From Oscillospiraceae bacterium (lineage in GTDB: Bacteria; Bacillota; Clostridia; Oscillospirales; Ruminococcaceae): DNA of 11,340 nucleotides. The stretch spans positions 1 to 11,340 of the forward strand of contig DQFX01000039.1 of assembly GCA_003531585.1 (NCBI GenBank), in the 5' to 3' direction. The notes under the pieces were generated by a model that had not been told where the DNA came from, did no database searches, and worked only from the letters and a program-made list of their open reading frames with translations. The translations under genes and the position numbers were made by a program. Shown in pieces: positions 6,031 through 11,340 of this stretch. Within the stretch, counting starts at the first letter, position 1; the number at the start of each line of letters is the position of its first letter.

Positions 6031-7692
6031 TCATTTCAAGAATACTATGCTGTGCGGCGGGAGCTCCAGCTCTCCGGAAAGCGAAGGCTCATCTCCGGAC
6101 GATACCGCCAGGTATCCGCGTACACTCCGGCTGTCAAGTTCCAGAGCCGCGTCAGAAAGCGACGCCGCTTCGTCGGAGAGATTGTAGACTATCAGGATAC
6201 GGCTGCCGTTCCAAGTTCGTCTGACCGCCGCTATATCGCCGCCGGAGTTCCCGGAAAGCTCCAGGACCTCGGTAGTACCCCTTGCTATCTCCGGATTTTC
6301 ATTGCGGATACGCAGTGCGCGCTTGTAATAATTCAGTATCGAATCCGGGTCGGAAAGCTGCTTTTCCACGCTCTCGAAACGGTTTTCCTGCCGCTCCATA
6401 TCCGGAGGTCCGTAGGTCAGCCCGGAACCGTTGTCGTCCCATATCATCGGAGCGCGCTTGTTCTCGTCCCGCCCGCTGCCGGAAAGCCCGATCTCGTCGC
6501 CGTAATACACGAACGGCGAGCCGCTCATCGTCAGCAGCAGCCCGGCGGCTTCCTTTATCCTCGCCGGGTCGTAGCGCAGTATTCCTGCGGCGCGGTCGGT
6601 GTCGTGGTTGCCGATGAACGGCGCGTCGATACCGCGTTCGCTGTAACCCGCGATAGTCTGCTCTACCGTAGTCATAGCCTGCGCGAACGACTCCGCAGAG
6701 TTCGCCTTTCCGCTGAGGTTCACGGTCTTTGCTATCTTGCCGTCAGACTCCGCCATCGTGAAGCCGAAAACGCTATCTATCGAGGAGGAGTAGTACTTCG
6801 TGTAGGTGGTGAAGCTCTCCCACACCTCGCCGACGATGTAGCAGTCGGGATTTATACTGTGACAGTAATCGCAGAACCAGTTCAGAACCTCAACGTTCTT
6901 GTCGGGATTTCCGGTGAAGTACTCCTTTACGGCGTCCAGCCGGAATCCGCCTATTCCCTTATCCAGCCAGAATTTCGCTATCTGCTTGAATTCCTCACGG
7001 ACGTCCGGGTTGTCGAGCTGCAGCTCCGGCATGCTTTCGGAGAACACCGCCTGATACCACTTAGTTCCCGTTTGATACCACGCGGCGCTCCCGGCAGGTT
7101 TTTCATCCTCGAAATAATAGTAGCCAACGTACTTGTTGTGGACCGGGCAGAGCGTTTCAGAAAGGCAGTCTTCCTCCGCGGGTGCGCCGCACGGCTCCTG
7201 ACGAAGGCTCTGCGAAGCCGATTCGAACCAAGGGTGATAACGCGAGCTGTGGTTCATCACAAGGTCAATGAGCAGGCTTATACCGCGCTTTTCGCACTCT
7301 GCGGAGAGGTTTTCGAAATCCTCCATCGTGCCGAACTGCGGGTCTATGCTGTAGTAGTCCTCCACGCTGTACTTATGATAGGAGCGCGAGGGCATTATCG
7401 GCGTGAGCCAGATCCCGTTGAAGCCCATGTCCTGGATATAATCCAGCTTTGAAGTGATACCGTTCAGGTCGCCGATACCATCGCCGCTGCTGTCGCAGAA
7501 CGAACCCACGAATATCTGATAGTAGTTCCGGTAATTGTCGTCGATGATGTTCAGTTCCTGCTCGTATTTATAACTGTTCAAACTTGTCGTATCTGATGTT
7601 TCCGGCGAACTGCACCCGGAAACCAGCACAGCCGCCGCAGTAAAAACTGTAGCGGCTGTGCGTTTAATGGTGGTTATCCATGAAGATGTCAT
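6031..7692 (-). CDS. Lipoprotein GH13 alpha-amylase / alpha-glucosidase-type enzyme
   Basis: A 553-residue surface enzyme that hydrolyses alpha-1,4 (possibly alpha-1,6) glucosidic bonds. Residues 1-27 are a lipoprotein signal peptide with lipobox VSGC and lipidated Cys27. The GH13 barrel starts near residue 45. A DSSGDGIGDLNG motif (67-78), known from GH13 amylases and oligoglucosidases, is present. Region I is DLVMNH (143-148), region II GFRLD has nucleophile Asp253, region III GEVWE has acid/base Glu289, and region IV GNHDTDR includes Asp364. A C-terminal beta domain follows. The start at 7692 overlaps the regulator's stop codon (TAATG), with AAGGAG 7 bases upstream. The product would be short maltodextrins for the permease encoded in the same operon. 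A Cys-rich insertion at about 178-195 is unusual. The exact GH13 subfamily is not certain. Confidence 0.92.
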   Translation of the reverse strand: MTSSWITTIKRTAATVFTAAAVLVSGCSSPETSDTTSLNSYKYEQELNIIDDNYRNYYQIFVGSFCDSSGDGIGDLNGITSKLDYIQDMGFNGIWLTPIMPSRSYHKYSVEDYYSIDPQFGTMEDFENLSAECEKRGISLLIDLVMNHSSRYHPWFESASQSLRQEPCGAPAEEDCLSETLCPVHNKYVGYYYFEDEKPAGSAAWYQTGTKWYQAVFSESMPELQLDNPDVREEFKQIAKFWLDKGIGGFRLDAVKEYFTGNPDKNVEVLNWFCDYCHSINPDCYIVGEVWESFTTYTKYYSSSIDSVFGFTMAESDGKIAKTVNLSGKANSAESFAQAMTTVEQTIAGYSERGIDAPFIGNHDTDRAAGILRYDPARIKEAAGLLLTMSGSPFVYYGDEIGLSGSGRDENKRAPMIWDDNGSGLTYGPPDMERQENRFESVEKQLSDPDSILNYYKRALRIRNENPEIARGTTEVLELSGNSGGDIAAVRRTWNGSRILIVYNLSDEAASLSDAALELDSRSVRGYLAVSSGDEPSLSGELELPPHSIVFLK

Positions 7693-8720
7693 TATTTCTC
7701 CTTCGGAAGCTCCCGGGAGCATATCTCCCTGACGGACTCGCGCTCGATAAGCTCCGGGCGCAGCATTAAGGACTTGATACGTATTCCGTTTTTCATCTGC
7801 TGAAGCATGAAGAACGTCGTCTTTCCGATGTGTATGCGGTTCTGGCTGAGCGTAGTTATCGGGGGCTGCGAATACTCGGACGGCGGAAGGTTGTCGTAGC
7901 CGGTAACGCTGATGTCCTCCGGAACGCTGTACCCGGCGTGTATAAGCTCCTTTACCGCCGTGCAGGCGAGAAGGTCGCTTATGCAGACCACTGCGGTGAC
8001 TCCGGTCTCGGCGATCTCCAGGATACGTTTTTTCGTGCCCTTCGCCGAGAAACAGCCGTACTTCACAGCAGCGGGATCCTCCACCAGACCAAGCTCTGCG
8101 AGGGCGTCAGAGTACGCCTGCTTGCGCTCGATGGTGACGATACTGTCAGGCTCGCCGCCGAGGAACCCTATCCGGTCATGCCCCTTCGACCAGAGATAGC
8201 GCACCGCCTGGCGGATACCCTCTGCGCTGTCGCAGCCGACCCTGGCCACAAGCGGGGAATCAACGTAATTATCCAGCACCACCATCGGGATATTGAAGCT
8301 CTTGATGTGCTCAACGAACACCGGGTGCGGCTTGAATCCGAGGAACACGCTGCCCTCGTAATTACCGCCGGACATGATGGAATAGTAGCTGCCGGTTTTC
8401 AGCTCCTCGTCGTTTATCGCAACGATGTTCACGCCTATTCCCTGCTCAGCCGCCGCAGCCTGTATTCCCAGGATTATCTCATATCCGAACTGATCTACCT
8501 TGTCGTAGTGTATGCTTCCATAGATGAACACGATGAGATTGCGGGAATACGCCGTGCGTCCGGTCTTTACCTGGTAGCCCATTTCGCTTGCGCAGCCAAG
8601 AATGCGCTCCCGGGTCTTTTCGCTGATGTCGGTGGCTCCCGAAAGAGCCTTCGACACCGTGCTTTTCGCCATTCCCAGACGGTCGGCTATATCCTGGATA
8701 GTTACGTTCTTTCCTGCCAT
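7692..8720 (-). CDS. LacI-family transcriptional regulator (sugar-responsive)
   Basis: A 342-residue DNA-binding regulator. The N-terminal LacI helix-turn-helix is clear (VTIQDIADRLGMAKSTVSKALSG, residues 6-28), followed by the conserved hinge region and a periplasmic-binding-protein-like sensor domain from about residue 62 (LIVFIYGS) to the end. It has normal length for the family. By context it should bind maltose, maltodextrin or a related sugar and control this operon; the ligand is not visible in the sequence. AAGGAG lies 8 bases upstream of the ATG at 8720, just after the MalG stop (12 bases away). The gene lies between transport and enzyme genes, so the regulator would be made from the operon it controls, giving autoregulation. 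Confidence 0.93.
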   Translation of the reverse strand: MAGKNVTIQDIADRLGMAKSTVSKALSGATDISEKTRERILGCASEMGYQVKTGRTAYSRNLIVFIYGSIHYDKVDQFGYEIILGIQAAAAEQGIGVNIVAINDEELKTGSYYSIMSGGNYEGSVFLGFKPHPVFVEHIKSFNIPMVVLDNYVDSPLVARVGCDSAEGIRQAVRYLWSKGHDRIGFLGGEPDSIVTIERKQAYSDALAELGLVEDPAAVKYGCFSAKGTKKRILEIAETGVTAVVCISDLLACTAVKELIHAGYSVPEDISVTGYDNLPPSEYSQPPITTLSQNRIHIGKTTFFMLQQMKNGIRIKSLMLRPELIERESVREICSRELPKEK

Positions 8721-8732
8721 GCGTTTTTCTCC

Positions 8733-9608
8733 TTAACCCTTTACTGCGCCGCCTGTTACGCCTCCTACGTAATACTTCTGCATTACGATGAACAGCGCGC
8801 CTATCGGGATAGATACCAGTACTGCTCCTGCCGCGAACTGGGTGTAATATGCGCCGATGAACTCACGCTCCAGCATTTTGAACATACCCAGCGCAACGGT
8901 GTAGCTGTCGTAGTTCGCTCCGCAGATCATGCTCGGGAAGATGTAGTCTACCCAAGGAGCCATGAACGTCGTCAGAACGGTGTACACGATTATCGGCTTT
9001 GAAAGCGGTATGGTTATCTTGAAGAACACCTGGGATCTCGTCGCGCCGTCAAGGTAGGCGGATTCGTCCAGGGATTTCGGTATCGTATCGAAGAATCCCT
9101 TCGCGATATAGTATGTCAGCCCCGAACCGGAAATGTACACCAGCGTGAGGCATACCAACGGGTTCTCAGTGAGACCCAGCCCCTTTAAGATGTAGTAGAT
9201 AGCTACCATCGACATAAATCCGGGGAACATTCCGAGGATAAGCGCAACGTTCATCATCGGCTTTCTCATCTTGAAGCGCAGACGGCTGAGCGCGTAGGAC
9301 ACCGCCAGCACGATGAACGTTGAACCGATGCAGGATACCACAGCCACAATAAACGTGTTGAGGAACCACTGCGAGAACTTGAACTGCTGGTCTTCAAACA
9401 GCAGGCGCATATAGTTGTCAAGGGTGAAGCCCTTCGGCCAAAAGTAGCTGGTGTAGGAGCCAGGCTCCGCACGGAACGATGTCAGGATAATCCACATCAG
9501 CGGAAGAATCCACATGATACCGAGTACCAGAAGCACTATCTGGATAACGACATTGATCGTTTTCTGCTGCCTTGAATAGGAGCGGGAATAGTATCTGTCC
9601 TCTTTCAT
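8733..9608 (-). CDS. malG: MalG-like sugar ABC transporter permease
   Basis: A 291-residue inner-membrane permease of the CUT1 (carbohydrate uptake 1) ABC family. It has a basic cytoplasmic N-terminus, a first hydrophobic segment (about 19-43), then five further segments. The EAA loop that contacts the ATPase is at about 180-205 (DESAYLDGA...ITIPLSKP), with the conserved Gly188. The size matches MalG (about 280-300 residues). The start codon overlaps the MalF stop codon as TAATG, with GAGGAGG 10 bases upstream, so translation is probably coupled. It should pair with the MalF-like protein to form the channel for malto-oligosaccharides. Specificity for maltodextrin is inferred from the amylase and pullulanase genes beside it. 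Confidence 0.93.
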   Translation of the reverse strand: MKEDRYYSRSYSRQQKTINVVIQIVLLVLGIMWILPLMWIILTSFRAEPGSYTSYFWPKGFTLDNYMRLLFEDQQFKFSQWFLNTFIVAVVSCIGSTFIVLAVSYALSRLRFKMRKPMMNVALILGMFPGFMSMVAIYYILKGLGLTENPLVCLTLVYISGSGLTYYIAKGFFDTIPKSLDESAYLDGATRSQVFFKITIPLSKPIIVYTVLTTFMAPWVDYIFPSMICGANYDSYTVALGMFKMLEREFIGAYYTQFAAGAVLVSIPIGALFIVMQKYYVGGVTGGAVKG

Positions 9609-11101
9609 TACTGGAACGCCTCCTCATTCTTGTAAGATGCCGATCTGCGGAACGTGATGAGCGACAGAAGCGAGCAGATGATGAATACCAGAATGCCGAT
9701 CGTCGCAGCGTAGCTGTAGTCGCGGGAGTTGACGGTCAGCTTGTACAGCCAGGTCACCAGCAGGTCGGTCTTGCCCGCCTGGTAGTAATCCAGCGTTGCC
9801 GGAGTTCCTCCTGTAAGGAAGTAGATGACGTTAAAGTTGTTGATGTTGCCGACGAGCTGTGTGATGAGGTACGGAGTAGTAACAAACAGCACATACGGCA
9901 TTGTGATCTTGGTAAACATAACGAACGGAGACGCGCCGTCTATTCTTGCGGCTTCGTAGAGATCCTCCGGAATGTTCATCAGGATACCGGAAACTATCAG
10001 CATCGTGTACGGAATACCTATCCACAGGTCAACTATAATGACCGTCACGCGCGCCCATGTCGGGTCGGTGAAGAACGGGAGCGGCGAGCTTATCCAGCCA
10101 AGCTCCTGAAGCAGGACGTTCATGGGACCCGCCTCTGCGAGGACGTTCTTCATTACCAGCAGCGAAACGAACTGCGGAACTGCGATAGCGAGAACGAAAA
10201 GCGTGCGGTAGAATGCCTTGAAGCGAATGCCCTTCTTATTGATAAGCATTGCAAGAATGACTCCGAGCAGGTAGTTAAGAAATGTTGCAAATACCGCCCA
10301 GACCAGCGTCCACGCGAGGACCGGCCAGAATGTATGTCCGATGGTGGAATCGCTTCCGAGAATGACCTTGAAGTTGTCAAGACCTATCCAGGTAAAGAGG
10401 TTTGCCGGAACCTGGTGATCCTTGTCGTAGTTGGTGAACGCGAGGGAGATCATGTATACCAGCGGAACTATCGTGAAAACGACAACGCCGGTAACAGGGA
10501 TAAACAGCAGCGTCTTGTGGAAATGCTCGTCAAGCAGGGACTTGATGTCGTCAACGAAGCCCGGGAGCTTCTTGCCTGCTTTTTTCAGGCGTTCCGCGAT
10601 GTCGGCGGAGTGAATGTTCTGAACCCACAGGAAAAGGAACACCACCGTAATGAACAGCGCGAAGATACCGTAGAGAAGTATCAGCATGGAGTTGTCGCCG
10701 TCCTGAAGCACGTCGATGCCGAGGGATTCGTCAAAGTGCCAGCCGCGCTGAACTGTTCCGAGGTTCCGAAGCCCTGCGAGGAACCCGAATCCGGTGTCTA
10801 TCATGAAGCCGAAGTAAGCGACCTCAGCCGCGAGGTACATCAGACCTTTTATGATCTGTCCGCGGAACAGGCTGCCCGCGCCCATCACGATGTACGACAG
10901 CTTGGTAAGGATACCGCCGTGTACGAACGTCCGACCCAGCCACGCGAAGCCTCTGCCGAACTTTTTAAAGAACTTAGCGAGCGCGCCTGGGATACTCATG
11001 AAGAAATGAGCAATGCCCATGCCAAGCGCCTTGAAGAATTCCGCCACGCGGAACAATACCTTTTTGTACCATGGGAGTACAAAGTAATCAATTCTTGTCA
11101 T
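9608..11101 (-). CDS. malF: MalF-like sugar ABC transporter permease
   Basis: A 497-residue membrane permease of the CUT1 family, partner of MalG. The C-terminal 300 residues are the canonical core, with the EAA loop at about 383-404 (EAARIDGA...KITMPYV). The first 190 residues are an extra region. They comprise an amphipathic, Lys/Phe-rich N-terminus (1-60), two or three hydrophobic segments (about 64-105 and 139-160), and a polar linker before the first core helix at about 197. This makes it close in length to E. coli MalF (514), but the added region is placed differently, ahead of the core. The start has a near-perfect AGGAGGT 8 bases upstream. It is the first gene of the operon, directly downstream of a strong promoter. 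No binding protein or ATPase gene is within the window. Confidence 0.92.
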   Translation of the reverse strand: MTRIDYFVLPWYKKVLFRVAEFFKALGMGIAHFFMSIPGALAKFFKKFGRGFAWLGRTFVHGGILTKLSYIVMGAGSLFRGQIIKGLMYLAAEVAYFGFMIDTGFGFLAGLRNLGTVQRGWHFDESLGIDVLQDGDNSMLILLYGIFALFITVVFLFLWVQNIHSADIAERLKKAGKKLPGFVDDIKSLLDEHFHKTLLFIPVTGVVVFTIVPLVYMISLAFTNYDKDHQVPANLFTWIGLDNFKVILGSDSTIGHTFWPVLAWTLVWAVFATFLNYLLGVILAMLINKKGIRFKAFYRTLFVLAIAVPQFVSLLVMKNVLAEAGPMNVLLQELGWISSPLPFFTDPTWARVTVIIVDLWIGIPYTMLIVSGILMNIPEDLYEAARIDGASPFVMFTKITMPYVLFVTTPYLITQLVGNINNFNVIYFLTGGTPATLDYYQAGKTDLLVTWLYKLTVNSRDYSYAATIGILVFIICSLLSLITFRRSASYKNEEAFQ

Positions 11102-11110
11102 TGCAATTAC

Positions 11111-11173
11111 CTCCTGAATGATATCGGCGCTTTGTACAGTTTCAGTGCGGCTTTTTCAGCCTTTCATCAGGAG
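11111..11173 (-). promoter_or_regulatory. Leader that may mask the malF ribosome binding site
   Basis: In the predicted 77-base leader, CTCCTGA (11173-11167) is exactly complementary to TCAGGAG (11117-11111), which contains the malF Shine-Dalgarno sequence. A 4-bp hairpin GGCT/AGCC (11161-11149) lies inside the loop. Folding would hide the ribosome binding site. Whether it folds in the cell is an inference. Confidence 0.4.
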
Positions 11174-11240
11174 ATATACACTTTATTATATCACCATAAC
11201 AGCCGACTATCAATATGAGATCAAAGCGGCATTGAAACTG
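11137..11240. repeat. 18-bp inverted repeat flanking the malF promoter
   Basis: CAGTTTCAGTGCGGCTTT on the plus strand (11137-11154) recurs on the minus strand as CAGTTTCAATGCCGCTTT (11240-11223), matching at 16 of 18 positions. One arm lies in the leader, the other just upstream of the -35 box. The minus-strand arm also contains a partial internal palindrome (TCAAtGCcGCtTTGA). Probable binding sites for a regulator such as the operon's own LacI-type protein; a small mobile-element remnant is an alternative. Confidence 0.55.
11185..11213 (-). promoter_or_regulatory. Extended -10 sigma-A promoter of the maltodextrin operon
   Basis: On the minus strand TTGATA (11213-11208) and TATAAT (11190-11185) are separated by 17 bases, and TGA just before the -10 makes it an extended -10 (TGnTATAAT). 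Transcription would start near 11178, about 77 bases before the malF start. It is the only good promoter seen for the six-gene operon. Confidence 0.75.
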
Positions 11241-11254
11241 CATAAAGCAGATAT

Positions 11255-11302
11255 TTTCCATTTCTGCGGGCGGCTTTGGGAGATCCGCCCGCATTATGGA
11301 AA
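11255..11302. other. Large GC-rich hairpin upstream of the operon promoter
   Basis: GCGGGCGG (11266-11273) pairs with CCGCCCGC (11285-11292) around an 11-base loop. The stem is extended by TTTCCAT (11255-11261) with ATGGAAA (11296-11302) across a small internal loop. No T tract follows on either strand, so it is not a typical terminator. It may end or stabilise the transcript of an upstream minus-strand gene, possibly malE. Confidence 0.6.
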
Positions 11303-11340
11303 GGGGAGAAACCTATTTATTTAGGGCAACACCGCACAAT
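11303..11340. other. Unassigned right edge of the window
   Basis: No gene can be called. On the minus strand all three frames meet a stop within this stretch. The sequence GGGCAACACCGCACAAT at 11324-11340 looks like it could be the end of a repeat or insertion sequence, but the window ends there and this cannot be judged. Confidence 0.25.

Noticed and set aside
4217..6187. Long plus-strand open frame (656 codons) opposite the pullulanase
   Set aside because: It is antisense to a gene with every GH13 catalytic motif, lacks a ribosome binding site, and its translation is rich in Arg/Val/His with no recognisable domain. It is a by-product of GC-rich codon use.
11120..11145. Possible CcpA (cre) site in the malF leader around ACAAAGCGCCGATA
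   Set aside because: Only about 8 of 14 positions fit the consensus and the right half does not mirror the left.
9572..11218. Long plus-strand open frame (548 codons) opposite malF
   Set aside because: Antisense to a clear permease. The translation is highly charged with no domain, and it begins inside malG.
1..11340. CRISPR arrays, tRNA or rRNA genes, transposase genes
   Set aside because: I scanned by eye and saw no regularly spaced repeats, no cloverleaf or rRNA-like stretches and no transposase motifs. Nearly all the DNA is accounted for by protein-coding genes.

Overview
The window looks like a chromosomal segment from a Gram-positive anaerobe of the Clostridia, probably Ruminococcus-like (Oscillospiraceae). 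The reasons are strong AGGAGG-type ribosome binding sites before most genes, sigma-A-type TTGACA/TATAAT promoters, lipoprotein signal peptides on exported proteins, moderately GC-rich coding DNA with AT-rich spacers, and the protein families present. The genus is an inference from family resemblance and was not tested by a search.

Left part (1-3640). A zinc-ribbon membrane protein on the minus strand (94-873) is divergent from a secreted SGNH/GDSL esterase lipoprotein on the plus strand (1059-2363). Each has a recognisable promoter in the 185-bp spacer. A strong terminator follows the esterase. Next comes a compact cassette of three overlapping or nearly overlapping plus-strand genes: a small membrane/coiled-coil protein, a holin-like two-helix protein, and an Amidase_2 endolysin (2489-3594). 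The cassette has the layout of a phage lysis module, but no other phage gene is in the window, and a terminator bounds it on each side.

Right part (3644-11101, all minus strand). This is one tightly packed alpha-glucan/maltodextrin operon, in transcription order: MalF-like permease, MalG-like permease, LacI-family regulator, lipoprotein GH13 alpha-amylase, cytoplasmic type I pullulanase, and a Nudix hydrolase. Adjacent genes overlap by 1-4 bases or lie 9-14 bases apart, so co-transcription and translational coupling are likely. The inferred logic is that the surface amylase makes malto-oligosaccharides, MalFG import them, the pullulanase debranches them inside the cell, and the LacI-type protein senses the sugar and regulates. 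A substrate-binding protein (MalE) and an ATPase (MalK/MsmX) are not in the window. MalE may lie just beyond position 11340, and the ATPase is often a shared one encoded elsewhere in Gram-positive bacteria.

Promoter region of the operon (11102-11340). This is the most structured non-coding DNA here. It holds an extended -10 promoter, an 18-bp inverted repeat (16 of 18 matching) flanking that promoter, a leader that could pair with its own Shine-Dalgarno sequence, and a large hairpin further upstream. I saw no CRISPR array, tRNA, rRNA or transposase gene. Nothing seen proves a wholly new system. The best candidates for follow-up are the operon control region and the isolated holin-amidase cassette.
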